Positions 53,569 through 62,071 are shown, counted from the stretch's first letter. The stretch: 64,000 nucleotides of DNA from Bryobacterales bacterium (GCA_020851555.1 JADZCM010000028.1:34967-98966), one strand, 5' to 3'. Notes: generated by a model not told the origin, from the sequence alone. Made by a program: numbers and translations.

Positions 53569-53888
53569 CTTTTGCGGCTACAAAACTGAGGATATCAGAA
53601 ACCGTGCACGGATATGGAGACGCCGCCCCACGCTCCCGATTGTACCCAGCCGCATGTCCCTGCGCGTGCAGGTCAACCACAACGGGATGATGCTGGTCGA
53701 GTCCAAGGCGCTGGCAGCGGTCATGAGCGTGGGCAACTACGTCCGTTCCCCGCTCAGCCTTCTGCTTCGCAGGGCTTCGCTCCCGCCGGTCCCAAACCGC
53801 CCATTCTTCCCCAGTTGTCAAGGCTGGGAGTGGCCTCCTTTCTCCCCGCCCCGGCGGTTCTCTTCTACTACGCCCCTGACAGGAGGGC
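53569..53888. other. Unassigned 320-nt stretch in accessory patch
   Basis: Between tRNA-Arg and the recombinase-like fragment I see no convincing complete gene. An open frame from ATG 53654 begins MSLRVQVNHNGMMLVESKAL, which vaguely resembles small head-tail connector proteins of phages, then loses any protein-like character. It is probably further mobile-element debris. Confidence 0.4.
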
Positions 53889-54092
53889 GTGCTGACCGCG
53901 GAATACCGCCAACCATTCGACTTCTGGGCACTTGCGCGAGAGGCGGCCGGCGATGCGGTGGGGGATAGTGCAGCGAAAAATAGCTGTCTTGAGAACTGGC
54001 TCCCCGTTGTGGACGCGTTTCGAACTTTCGCAGGTGGCCCGGCTCCTGGGGTCCGACCGGTGTTCCAGCAGATTCAACAACTTGCTTATTAG
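53889..54092 (+). pseudogene. Possible C-terminal remnant of a site-specific recombinase
   Basis: This short frame, closed by TGA just upstream at 53877-53879, encodes TAEYRQPFDFWALAREAA, then SLENWLPVVDAFRTF and ends VFQQIQQLAY. The pair YRQPFD...ENWLPxVDxFRT recalls the C-terminal tails of serine-recombinase-like proteins in mobile elements. No catalytic domain is present. If correct, it is the remains of the integration enzyme of this patch, located near the right repeat. The assignment rests on pattern memory only. Confidence 0.35.
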
Positions 54093-54220
54093 CACCGGGC
54101 GACAGCGACCGCCGATACCGACGCCGATCCGGATACGGTTGGCTGACCACCACCGCTTCCTCCGGTATGACTTCGCGCAAGGTGTTTCGACGCCGCCCAC
54201 AACCACGCCGGCGCGTGGTT

Positions 54221-54331
54221 ATGCGGCCGGACTCGGTCGGGAAAGCCGCCGGCGTGGAGCTTCTGACGCAGTACGCCACCGGGCTGACGGCGGGCAAGCA
54301 GGCCCCGGCCGGCCGCTTCGGCCTTCTGTGA
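54221..54331 (+). pseudogene. Displaced 3' end of a ceramidase-like gene
   Basis: In the frame from ATG 54221 the sequence reads DSVGKAAGVELLTQYATGLT then AGKQAPAGRFGLL and TGA at 54329-54331. The middle equals the last residues of the ceramidase-like protein at 47142, but the stop codon there is a Gln codon here, adding ten residues. The simplest reading is that this was the original end of the gene, separated from the rest by the insertion. A hairpin lies directly before it. Confidence 0.6.
54245..54306. repeat. 62-bp direct repeat, right copy (possible attR)
   Basis: Second copy of the repeat at 48492-48553, in the same orientation, 60 of 62 bases identical. The distance between copies is 5.75 kb and everything between them is phage, IS or esterase sequence plus tRNA-Arg. 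Recombination between the two copies would remove that DNA and rejoin the ceramidase gene to its longer 3' end. Confidence 0.75.
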
Positions 54332-54444
54332 TACGCTCGGAGTTACTGAAAGCCGCGCCGGATCCATCCAGCCGGGTGGTGTGACGGTTTCTGAACCGGC
54401 ACAAGCGGCGGGGCGCGGTTGCCTGGGATCTTATTTCACTCGCC

Positions 54445-56040
54445 ATGTTGCAGGGCATTCTGAAGCTGTTGCGGTTCCACCGGGGACTGCCCGGGTTTCT
54501 GGCGTCCCGGCTCACCGGCGAGCAATGCCGGTCGATTCTGGAGCGGAGCCTGCTGGCGCGCGAGGAGAACCTGCTGCGGCTCCTGAGGAGAGCGGTTTAC
54601 GAAAACCCGGGAAGCCCCTACCTGCCGTTGCTGCGTCGCGCGGGGGCGCACCCGGAGGACGTCGCGGCCCTGGTGCGCGCGGCCGGGATCGAAACGGCGC
54701 TGGCCCGGCTGGCCGCGGAGGGCGTTCGGGTATCGCTCGACGAATTCAAAGGACGCGTGCCGGTGAGCAGGGCCGGGCTGGAGTATCCGGTACGCGCAGC
54801 GGACTTCGACAACCCACTCGTCGCCGGCGACTTCGAGCTGATGACGGGAGGCAGCAGCGGGAGGCGGGAACGTCTGACGGTGGACCTCGACCTTCTGCTC
54901 TTCGAAGCCGCCGCCCACCGGCTGTTCCTGTCGGCCCACGGCCTTCTGGAGCGGCCGGTGGCGCTTTGGCGGGCCGTGCCGCCGGGTTCCTCCGGCATCA
55001 AGCACGCGCTGCGCAGGGCAAAGCTGGGCATGCCGCTGGCGCGCTGGTTCTCGCCGAACCGGCCTTCCTGGGGCCGGCATCTCTGGAGGTCCTCCGTCTT
55101 CCTGCAAGTGGCGCTTTGGCATGGCCGGCGCGCGGGCGGGGCAATCCCCGAGCCGGTCCAGGTGCCGCTCGACTCGCCGCGGGTAGTAGCCGAATGGCTT
55201 GCCGGACAAAAGAAGGCGGGCTCTCCGGCCGTTCTTTCGTGTCCCGTAAGCTCGGCCGTGCGGGTTGCGGAATACTGCGGCAGCAACGGGTTCGATATCG
55301 AGGGGACCGTGATGTGGGTGGGAGGCGAACCGCTCACCGCCGCCCGGGAGCAATTGATCCGAAAGAGCGGCGCGAGCACCATAAACGGTTGGTCGCTGGC
55401 GGAGGCCGGAACGTTGGGCCTTGGCTGCGCCGCCCGCGAAGTTCGCGACGAGATCCACGTTCTGCACACCAAAATCGCCGTTATCCCCGAGCCGGGCGGC
55501 CGCGCCGTGGATACGGGAGCGGAACGGCTGTTGCTGACTTCTCTGCTTCCCGAAACGCCCAAGCTGCTCCTGAACGTGGACAGCGGCGATTACGGGATTA
55601 TGAACACGCGGCGGTGCGGATGCCCGATGGAGGCCGCGGGCTTTCCGCAGCATCTGCACACGATCCGCAGTTTCGACAAGCTCACCGCCGGAGGGATGCA
55701 CTTCACGGCCGATGATGCGCTGCGCGTCGTGGAAGAGGTGCTTCCGCGGAAGTTCGGCGGCGTCCCCGGGCACTACCAGTTGGCTGTCGAAGAGCGGGAC
55801 GGCCATGGCCGCGTCACCATCCTCGTCAGCCCGGCGGTGGGCCCGCTGGACGAAAACCGCGTGGTGGCGGCGACGCTGGAGTTCCTCGGATCGCGCTCGT
55901 CCGCGCACCGCATGATGAGCGAGAACTGGAAGGCGAGCGGGGTGCTCAGCGTCCGGCGGGAGGAACCGGAGGTTTCGGCGGCGGGGAAGGTGCATCCGGT
56001 GCGGGTGCGAACCGCCGCGCAGTTGCGGGAGTCAGGATGA
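54445..56040 (+). CDS. Adenylate-forming ligase, PaaK/CapK-like
   Basis: Member of the phenylacetate-CoA-ligase-like (PaaK/CapK) branch of the adenylate-forming enzymes, 531 residues. The ATP loop is MTGGSSGRRERLTVD (about 134-148), the A5-like motif NGWSLAEAG (about 317-325), and the A7-like GDYGIM follows. It also contains a CGC motif (RRCGCPMEA), as in some PaaK relatives that bind zinc. The acid substrate is unknown. Its stop overlaps the start of the Nramp-like gene (ATGA), which indicates joint translation of a ligase and a transporter. The upstream leader is next to the right repeat of the mobile patch, so its original promoter may have been separated from it. Confidence 0.8.
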   Translation: MLQGILKLLRFHRGLPGFLASRLTGEQCRSILERSLLAREENLLRLLRRAVYENPGSPYLPLLRRAGAHPEDVAALVRAAGIETALARLAAEGVRVSLDEFKGRVPVSRAGLEYPVRAADFDNPLVAGDFELMTGGSSGRRERLTVDLDLLLFEAAAHRLFLSAHGLLERPVALWRAVPPGSSGIKHALRRAKLGMPLARWFSPNRPSWGRHLWRSSVFLQVALWHGRRAGGAIPEPVQVPLDSPRVVAEWLAGQKKAGSPAVLSCPVSSAVRVAEYCGSNGFDIEGTVMWVGGEPLTAAREQLIRKSGASTINGWSLAEAGTLGLGCAAREVRDEIHVLHTKIAVIPEPGGRAVDTGAERLLLTSLLPETPKLLLNVDSGDYGIMNTRRCGCPMEAAGFPQHLHTIRSFDKLTAGGMHFTADDALRVVEEVLPRKFGGVPGHYQLAVEERDGHGRVTILVSPAVGPLDENRVVAATLEFLGSRSSAHRMMSENWKASGVLSVRREEPEVSAAGKVHPVRVRTAAQLRESG

Positions 56041-57338
56041 CGGAAGTGAGCGTAGCGGCGGAGCAGGCGGCAGCCGGGAAGCGGCGGCGAAGCCTGTGGC
56101 GTCCGGCGCTGGCGGTGGGGCCGGGCATGGTGTTTCTGTTGTCATCGATCGGCCCGACGGATCTGGTCAGCAACTCGGCCGCCGGGGCGAACTACGGTTA
56201 CAGCCTGCTCTGGACGTTGGTGGTGATCGGCCTGTCTCATTTCGTTCTGCTGGAGGCCACGGCGCGTTTCGTGATCGCCACGGGCGAAAGCCTGCTGTCA
56301 GGGTACGCACGCGCGGCGCGGTGGTCGCCGTGGGTGTTTCTGGCGGCGATCGTCCTTCGGCGCCATCTCTCGAATCTGTTCCACATCCTGCTGCTCGGGA
56401 CGGCGATGGGCTGGCTGTTCGGCAGCCAGTCGCAATGGAGCCGCAACGCGTTCGCCCTGGGATCCGGCGCAGCGGCGTTCGCCACCATGTACAGCGGCGG
56501 CTACCGCACGGTTGAGAAGTACTGCAAGCCGCTCGCCGTTCTCCTGGGAGCGACCGTCTTGCTGACTGTGCTCTGGTCCAGGCCGGACCTCGGGATGGCG
56601 TGGGAAGGCATCGCACATCCTTCGCTGCCGCCGGATGCCGGCGGGCAGGGCATGGGAGTGGCCGTAGTGCTGCTGATGCTGGCGGGCAGCGGCGTGGGAT
56701 CTCTCAACAACCTGAAGTACTCGGTCTTCATTTACGAGAAGGGGTGGCGAAGCCCGTCGCATCTGCGGATACAACGCATCGACCTGGTGATCAGCGTGCT
56801 GGGCGCATTCCTCATCTCCGCGATGTTGCAGGTGGCGGCTGCCGCGGTGCTGCGTCCAAGCGGCCTGACGGTGGGGCGCGCCGAGGACCTTGTGCCGCTT
56901 TTCACTGCGGTGTTAGGGCGGCCGGGGAGGATCTTGATGGCGCTGGGGCTGTGGACGACGGTCTTCGCCACCTACATCGGCTCCAACACCGGCTACGCCC
57001 TGATGGTCTGCGACATTCTGGCTTCGGCTTCCGGCGCGGGGCGGACTCCGGAACAGCGCGCGAGGCTGTACCGCTGGCTGCTGGTGTTCTTCTGCGTCAG
57101 CCCGCTCTACGTGCTCTGGACCGGCTGGAGACCGGTGCCGCTGGTAATCGCCTCTTCCCTGCTGCTGACGCTGGCAATCCCTCTGGTGACGATCATCCTG
57201 CTGCGCCTGGTGACCGATCGCCGGAAGATGGGGCCGCTTGTCAACAGCAAGCTCACCACGGCCATCATGCTGACGCTGGTAGTCGCTTCGCTGGCAGTGT
57301 CCTATCATGCCGTGATGGAACTGCTCGGCCGGAGCTGA
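56037..57338 (+). CDS. Nramp-related membrane transporter
   Basis: Integral membrane protein with about 11 helices related to Nramp/SLC11 transporters. The opening GPGMVFLLSSIGPTDLVSNS followed by AAGANYGYSLLW corresponds to helix 1. The canonical metal-binding DPGN is not present, its place being taken by GPTD, and the helix-6 MPH motif is replaced by SGVGSLNNLKYSVF. Divalent metal binding of the classical kind is therefore unlikely, and this may be one of the Nramp-related proteins with other substrates. It overlaps the ligase gene by ATGA. A short GC-rich region separates it from convergent trmO. Confidence 0.78.
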   Translation: MTEVSVAAEQAAAGKRRRSLWRPALAVGPGMVFLLSSIGPTDLVSNSAAGANYGYSLLWTLVVIGLSHFVLLEATARFVIATGESLLSGYARAARWSPWVFLAAIVLRRHLSNLFHILLLGTAMGWLFGSQSQWSRNAFALGSGAAAFATMYSGGYRTVEKYCKPLAVLLGATVLLTVLWSRPDLGMAWEGIAHPSLPPDAGGQGMGVAVVLLMLAGSGVGSLNNLKYSVFIYEKGWRSPSHLRIQRIDLVISVLGAFLISAMLQVAAAAVLRPSGLTVGRAEDLVPLFTAVLGRPGRILMALGLWTTVFATYIGSNTGYALMVCDILASASGAGRTPEQRARLYRWLLVFFCVSPLYVLWTGWRPVPLVIASSLLLTLAIPLVTIILLRLVTDRRKMGPLVNSKLTTAIMLTLVVASLAVSYHAVMELLGRS

Positions 57339-57451
57339 CCAGTTTGGCTGCGGTCTTGTTTGGCACGCCGGCCTTCGGGGCATGAGCCTGCCGGCCGCGT
57401 GTGGTCAACAGAAAACCAGGAAGCACTTCCGGCAACCGGCCAGATCGGCCT

Positions 57452-57943
57452 TCAGTTCTCCGCGTCCGCCCCGTGAGCAAACCGGTTGTCCGCGACCACC
57501 CGCCGGTCCCCTGCCGCGTCGACCCAGCCGTTGCGGGTTGTCCGGAAACAATCGAAACGGGATACGTAGGGCTTGACGTCGAGAAGCGGCGTCCCATCCA
57601 GGATGTCCACGTCCGCAAGGTGGAGAACGTTCCCCTCCACGGCCAGCAGGCGCACCGGGGACATGCCGATCGGGTTAGGACGCGCGGGGGCGCGGGTGGC
57701 GAAGACTCCGTGAGGAGCGTCCCCCAGGTATGGCGTCACGACGAGTTTGCAGGCGCCGGCGGCCCGGTCGAACCAGTAGATAAGCCAGATACGTTCAAAG
57801 CCCTCCAGGTCCTTGAGTCCTTCGGCGTACTCCGGCTTCAGCACCGCCGTGCCTTCCTTTCCCTCGGCAAACGCTGTTTGAATCGGCGTGCCTTCCGAAT
57901 GCCTGAAGGGTGTGTGTATGACTCCGATGGGCTTCACTTCCAT
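57452..57943 (-). CDS. trmO: TrmO/TsaA-family tRNA m6t6A37 methyltransferase
   Basis: UPF0066/TrmO-like protein that N6-methylates threonylcarbamoyl-A37 of certain tRNAs using SAM. Signature residues: KPIGVIHTPF at the N-terminus, DLEGFERIWLIYWFD, and FATRAPARPNPIGMSPVRLL, the SAM-pocket motif, then VDILDGTPLLDVKPYV. At 163 residues it is the short bacterial form without the C-terminal extension of E. coli TrmO. It follows the methyltransferase gene by 36 nt on the same strand, so they may be co-transcribed. The short C-terminal tail after RFDCF is not conserved in my memory of the family. Confidence 0.9.
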   Translation of the reverse strand: MEVKPIGVIHTPFRHSEGTPIQTAFAEGKEGTAVLKPEYAEGLKDLEGFERIWLIYWFDRAAGACKLVVTPYLGDAPHGVFATRAPARPNPIGMSPVRLLAVEGNVLHLADVDILDGTPLLDVKPYVSRFDCFRTTRNGWVDAAGDRRVVADNRFAHGADAEN

Positions 57944-57979
57944 ATCATCTGCATCTTCGCACCGGCCGCCCGCTGGAAG

Positions 57980-58660
57980 CTATTCCTTCGTGGCCTTCAC
58001 CGCGATGAACGCAGCTCCCAAGCCGCCGAGGCGGGACAGGGTTCTCTCCATGGGCTTCATCAGTCCGGCAAGAGCAGCGGAGGGAGGGAAGTACACGGCG
58101 TGCCGGACGCCCCCGGGCTTGAGGCCGGCGGCGGTAAGCATGCCGCGGAGTTCCGCAGCGGTCCAGAACCGTGCTGTTCTCCAGAACTGGTTTCCCAGCC
58201 AGCCGCGGATCCTCCTCCGCAAAGCCCAAAGGCTCCAGCGGCCCAGTTCTCCGGCAACGACAATGCCTCCGGGGCGAAGCACGCGGCTGATCTCCCGCAG
58301 GGCCGCCACCGGTTCCGGGACCGTACAGAGAACCGTCACCGCCAGTACCAGGTCAAAGGCGCCGTCCCGAAAGGGTAGCGCCTGCGCGTGGCCCTGACAC
58401 CAGTCCACCGGAACGCCGGTCGAAGCCGATTCAGTCCGTGCGGCGTCCAACATGGGCCGCGACCGGTCCAGCCCGACTGCATTGCCTCCGGCCAGCGCTG
58501 CCCGGATAGAATAGGCTCCGTCACCGCAGCCCACATCCAGAACCGAACGCCCGCTGGGATTGCCGGCAAGTGAAAGAACCGCCCGCTGTTCCAGTTTCTC
58601 GGTGAGCGCGCCCAGGGGGCTTTGTCTCCACCGCCGGTAGGCCGCTGGACTTATACTCAT
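57980..58660 (-). CDS. Class I SAM-dependent methyltransferase
   Basis: Rossmann-fold methyltransferase of the UbiE/Methyltransf_11 type, 226 residues. Motif I is VLDVGCGDGAYSIRAAL (about 40-56), the acidic end of strand 2 is GLDRSRPML, then AQALPFRDGAFDLVLAV and VLRPGGIVVAGE. The C-terminal half contains WFWTAAELRGMLTAAGL-like elements. The substrate is unknown. It is the upstream gene of a leftward pair with trmO and diverges from the CE15 esterase gene across 140 nt. Confidence 0.88.
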   Translation of the reverse strand: MSISPAAYRRWRQSPLGALTEKLEQRAVLSLAGNPSGRSVLDVGCGDGAYSIRAALAGGNAVGLDRSRPMLDAARTESASTGVPVDWCQGHAQALPFRDGAFDLVLAVTVLCTVPEPVAALREISRVLRPGGIVVAGELGRWSLWALRRRIRGWLGNQFWRTARFWTAAELRGMLTAAGLKPGGVRHAVYFPPSAALAGLMKPMERTLSRLGGLGAAFIAVKATKE

Positions 58661-58800
58661 GATGCTCTGATACGAGCTCCTTGATCAGATCGTAACCAGC
58701 CGATCCGAGTCTCGCACAATAAGGGCAGTGACAGACAGCACGGGCCAGTCGGCGCGCGGAACGCGCTTTGCGGTAAGGTGCATAAAAGGATACGCAACTT

Positions 58801-60051
58801 ATGAATATGAGGATGACGGTATTGTGCGGCGCCGCCGCCGGTTTGTGTGTTGCGAGTTTCGCTCAGGATGCGCGGCCCTGGTCGGCGAACCCCAAGACCG
58901 TGGAGGAGCAGAGCCGGAGCCGGCCGGGGATCAACTTTGACGAAACCAAGGTGCCGCGGTACCGGCTGCCCGATGCCCTGAAGATGGGCGACGGCGCTCC
59001 GGTGACTTCGGCCGCCCTGTGGGAAACGAAGCGGCGCGCTGAATTGCTGGAGCTGTTCCGGCGTGAAGTGTATGGGCGGCGTCCGGAGGCGCGGTATACG
59101 CTGGCGTTCCGGCAGACCGCAGCGGTCGCCGGCGCATTTGACGGTGCGGCCACGGGGCGGAGCATAACCGCCACGGTCACGGCCGGCGGGCGCAGTTTCG
59201 AGTTTCCATTCGTGGTCTTCGTTCCGAACCGCGTGCAGGGCAAGGTTCCGGCGGTGGTTCACATCAACAACCGCTACTTCACGCCGCTTGAGAGAGCGCT
59301 CGAGAAAAGCGATCCGTTCTGGCCGGTGCGTACGCTGGTTAAGCGCGGCTATGCGACTGCGTCGTTCTACACCTCCAACGTGGATCCGGACGAGGCCGGC
59401 GGCTACCAGCGCGGGATACGGTCGTTCCTGGCGGACGGGAAGCCGCCGGCCGGCGATGCCTGGCGGGCTCTGTCGGCGTGGGGCTGGGCCGCGAGCCGGC
59501 TTCTGGACTACCTGGAAACACTGGACGCCGTGGATGCGGCGCGGGTGGCGGTGGGCGGACACTCCCGCGGCGGGAAGGCGTCGCTGTGGGCGGCGGCCGA
59601 GGATCGGCGGTTTGCCGTGGCCTACAGCAACGACTCCGGTTGCGGGGGAGCGGCGCTCTCGCGCCGGGCGTTTGGAGAGACGGTGGAACAAATCACGAAG
59701 CGCTTTCCCCATTGGTTCTCTCCGGCGCTGGCGCGGTACAGCGGCCGGGAAGACGAACTGCCCATCGATCAGCATGAACTGATCGGGCTGATCGCCCCGC
59801 GGGGCGTCTACGTGGCGAGCGCCGGCGAAGACCTGTGGGCCGATCCGAAAGGCGAATACGCCTCCCTCGTAGCGGCGGCGCCGGTGTTCGCGCTGTTGGG
59901 AAAGCAGTCGATCAGGGAGGAGCAGATGCCGGCGATCAACCAGCCGCGCGTGGTGGGTCAGACCGGCTACCACATCCGCACCGGCGGGCATGGCTGGACG
60001 GATCAGGACTGGGATTGGTTCCTGGACTTCGCCGACAGGTTGTTGAAGTAA
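58801..60051 (+). CDS. Secreted CE15 glucuronoyl esterase-like enzyme
   Basis: Secreted alpha/beta hydrolase of carbohydrate esterase family 15, which cleaves ester links between lignin alcohols and glucuronoxylan. Signal peptide at residues 1-21 (ending ASFAQ). The nucleophile motif is GGHSRGGKAS with Ser255 and the adjacent Arg typical of CE15. NDSGCGGAALSRRAFGE is the second family block, FPHWF the third, and HGWTDQDWDWFLDF near the C-terminus gives the catalytic His. It fits the esterase-rich content of the window and points to plant cell wall use. The start has AAAAGGA about 10 nt upstream, a loose ribosome site. It is convergent with alkaline phosphatase. Confidence 0.9.
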   Translation: MNMRMTVLCGAAAGLCVASFAQDARPWSANPKTVEEQSRSRPGINFDETKVPRYRLPDALKMGDGAPVTSAALWETKRRAELLELFRREVYGRRPEARYTLAFRQTAAVAGAFDGAATGRSITATVTAGGRSFEFPFVVFVPNRVQGKVPAVVHINNRYFTPLERALEKSDPFWPVRTLVKRGYATASFYTSNVDPDEAGGYQRGIRSFLADGKPPAGDAWRALSAWGWAASRLLDYLETLDAVDAARVAVGGHSRGGKASLWAAAEDRRFAVAYSNDSGCGGAALSRRAFGETVEQITKRFPHWFSPALARYSGREDELPIDQHELIGLIAPRGVYVASAGEDLWADPKGEYASLVAAAPVFALLGKQSIREEQMPAINQPRVVGQTGYHIRTGGHGWTDQDWDWFLDFADRLLK

Positions 60052-60085
60052 CCAGGCGGCGCTCCGGGACGCCGGAGGAAACACA

Positions 60086-61597
60086 CTAAGCCCAGTGTAT
60101 TTTCTCGGCTCGAACGATTCCCGCTGCCTTTCGGTACTGGCCGGCTTTCTCTTCCGTCATGGACGGATTCCGGTGGCGGATCTCCATCAGATCGCACAGG
60201 ATCGGGAAGGCGTCGATGTTTTTCATGAAACCGTGGAAACGGCCTGACCCAGGCCCCAAGGCCACCAGCATGGTGTAGTCGGAGGTGTGCGAAGTCCCGG
60301 TCCAGCCGACGCCGGTGTGGTTGCCAAGCACCTGGCCCAACACCCCGACCATCTTGTCCAACTGCTTGCTGATTGTCACGCCGCGGCCTTGGGCAGCCAT
60401 CTTCTGTATCCACTCGGTCTCGTCAGCGGACAGGTCAATGCCGAAGGAGGAGCGGATCGTCTCCTTCACATGATCGGCCGTGGGGGCAACGCGCTCGGCG
60501 TTCCGGCCGCCCTTGCCTTCGAGCAGCGGCGTTACGGCCGCATAAGAACGCCTGGCCAGAAGCAGCCGTTCGAAACTCGAGGTGGATTCCATGTACTCAG
60601 TCCCGGTGCCGTTGACGCCGGGATTCGAGTTGCCGTGGTCGGAAGTAATGACCACCAGGGTGTCGGGGTGCTCCTCGCAGAAGCGCAGCACCACGCCGAC
60701 CGCGTCGTCGAAAGCCAGCAGGTCCCACAGCAACGCCGCTGCGTCATTGTTGTGCGCCGCATGATCCACGCGGCCGCCCTCGATTTGCAGCAGGAAGCCA
60801 TCGGGCGAGGTGGAGAGGCGGTCGAGCGCTACCTGCGCCATCTCGGCCAGTGTCGGCACGGTTGCCCGCAACGCATCGTCGTGCCGGACGTCGAGGCTGA
60901 AGGGCAGATGGCTTCGGGAGAACAGCCCCAGGATACGGCCCGGCGCGGCCCGTTGCAGTTCGTCGCGTGTCAACGCCACGGCGAATCCCGCCTCTCTGTA
61001 ATCCGCCACCAGGTCCCGTTTGTCCCGGCGTGCGGCCGGCAGAAAGAACATGGTTCCGCCGCCCAGCACCACGTCGCACACCTTCAGGTACTGCACCGCG
61101 ATGCCGGCCTCGTCGTCGCGCTCTCTGGAGACGGCGGCGAACCCCGCCGGCGTAGCGTGAGTGACGGTGGTGGTAGTCACCAGTCCCACCCGCTTCTTCT
61201 GGCCTTTCGCCAGCACACCGATAGGGGTGAGCGCTGTCCCGTCCGGCAGCATGTTCACCCAGCCGTTGAGAATCCGGGATCCGGTACTCCACGACGAAGA
61301 CGCGGAGGACGAGTCGGTGACAATGCTCCCGAGCGAGGCCATGTCCATCAAGGCGTGCGCCGCCTCCGGCCGCTGGCCCAGGGCGTGCCAGATGGTCCCC
61401 TTGCCGCGCGCGCGCAGCGAAAAGTGCTCGCCCATGGGGAGCACGCCCGGGCTCATCCCGTCCGCCACCATCCAGATGATGTTTTTCGGTTGCTCCTGGC
61501 GGCGCTCCGCGGCGTGAAGGCTCTCAATTCCCGCCGCTGCCGGAAGCAGAGCCCCCGACCAGCGAAGCAATTCCCGCCTGTTGATATTCCGGCTCAT
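60086..61597 (-). CDS. Tat-exported alkaline phosphatase, PhoA-type
   Basis: Exported alkaline phosphatase that releases phosphate from monoesters. Tat signal NRRELLRWSGALLPAA in the first 22 residues. IIWMVADGMSPG carries the first metal Asp, VTDSSSASSSWSTG the nucleophile Ser directly after Asp, EGGRVDHAAHNNDAA metal-site Asp/His, TSDHGNSNPG a further metal Asp-His pair, and GWTGTSHTSDYTM the last His. All ligands appear present. AGGAG precedes ATG 61597. Length 503 is normal for the subgroup with a Tat signal. Confidence 0.93.
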   Translation of the reverse strand: MSRNINRRELLRWSGALLPAAAGIESLHAAERRQEQPKNIIWMVADGMSPGVLPMGEHFSLRARGKGTIWHALGQRPEAAHALMDMASLGSIVTDSSSASSSWSTGSRILNGWVNMLPDGTALTPIGVLAKGQKKRVGLVTTTTVTHATPAGFAAVSRERDDEAGIAVQYLKVCDVVLGGGTMFFLPAARRDKRDLVADYREAGFAVALTRDELQRAAPGRILGLFSRSHLPFSLDVRHDDALRATVPTLAEMAQVALDRLSTSPDGFLLQIEGGRVDHAAHNNDAAALLWDLLAFDDAVGVVLRFCEEHPDTLVVITSDHGNSNPGVNGTGTEYMESTSSFERLLLARRSYAAVTPLLEGKGGRNAERVAPTADHVKETIRSSFGIDLSADETEWIQKMAAQGRGVTISKQLDKMVGVLGQVLGNHTGVGWTGTSHTSDYTMLVALGPGSGRFHGFMKNIDAFPILCDLMEIRHRNPSMTEEKAGQYRKAAGIVRAEKIHWA

Positions 61598-61671
61598 GTG
61601 ATCGCTCCTCGAATTCCATCATCATAGCTCACGCCGGGGGACTTCGGCGGGAAATCGTCTGTAATCGGGCC

Positions 61672-61803
61672 ATGCCGCTGGTAATTGATCGCAGAGAGTT
61701 CTTTGGGATCGCGCTGGCAGCGGGCGGCGCCGATCTTCTGTTGCACGCCACGGCCGGCAACACGAAGCTGAGCGGGACACGGACGAAGCTGCGCTGGAGA
61801 TAG
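61672..61803 (+). pseudogene. Tat-signal stub of 43 residues
   Basis: A short frame from ATG 61672 to TAG 61803 reads MPLVIDRREFFGIALAAGGA then DLLLHATAGNTKL and a basic tail. DRREFFGIAL is a convincing twin-arginine signal start, but nothing follows it. It is most likely the leftover 5' end of an exported enzyme gene whose body was deleted. It lies between the alkaline phosphatase and the tRNA-His relic, both signs of past rearrangement. Confidence 0.45.
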
Positions 61804-61847
61804 CCGTCGCGGGGGCCGTTTCCACGTTCTGACCGGAGAGCCGCTGG

Positions 61848-61919
61848 GTGGAAGAAGGGGTTAGAGCCCTCGGCCACTGGAACCGCAATCCGGCGCTCCA
61901 CCAGTTGAGCTACAACTAC
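61848..61919 (-). pseudogene. Degenerate tRNA-His-like gene
   Basis: Minus-strand sequence with a tRNA outline: GTAGTTG TA GCTC...GAGC, anticodon arm CCGGA TTGCGGT TCCAG, T-arm GAGGG CTCTAAC CCCTT, then CTTCCAC. The D- and anticodon arms look like bacterial tRNA-His, but the anticodon position reads GCG instead of GTG, the anticodon stem has one mismatch, the T-loop lacks TTCRA, and only four of seven acceptor pairs form. No CCA follows the discriminator. I read it as a decayed tRNA-His copy. If expressed it would carry an Arg anticodon. Confidence 0.5.
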
Positions 61920-62071
61920 TGTGGACACTCCCTATTGCCGTGCGGGCACCGCTGACAGCCCCGCGCTTGGACCAGATGCGATCACGGCGGAGAGCCGGTC
62001 CGCTCCCCGGCAACGCGCGCCGCCTGACCTGCAACCCCGGCCGCGGCTCCGGGCATGGTGGACCGTCTATC

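Larger units (their letters stand above)
54093..54444. other. Region between recombinase-like fragment and ligase gene
   Basis: This stretch contains an 8-bp hairpin (AACCACGC at 54201-54208, GCGTGGTT at 54213-54220), the displaced ceramidase end (54221-54331) and the right copy of the 62-bp repeat (54245-54306). About 110 nt of leader to the ligase gene at 54445 follow. I see no other gene in it. Confidence 0.5.

Noticed and set aside
52665..53690. IS256 transposase taken to the end of its open frame
   Set aside because: From 53491 the frame is antisense to a complete tRNA-Arg, so the 3' part is not transposase sequence.
61629..61928. A 99-codon minus-strand gene beginning MSTVVVAQLVERR
   Set aside because: This peptide pattern is what translated tRNA-His-like DNA gives; it overlaps the tRNA relic and is not a protein gene.
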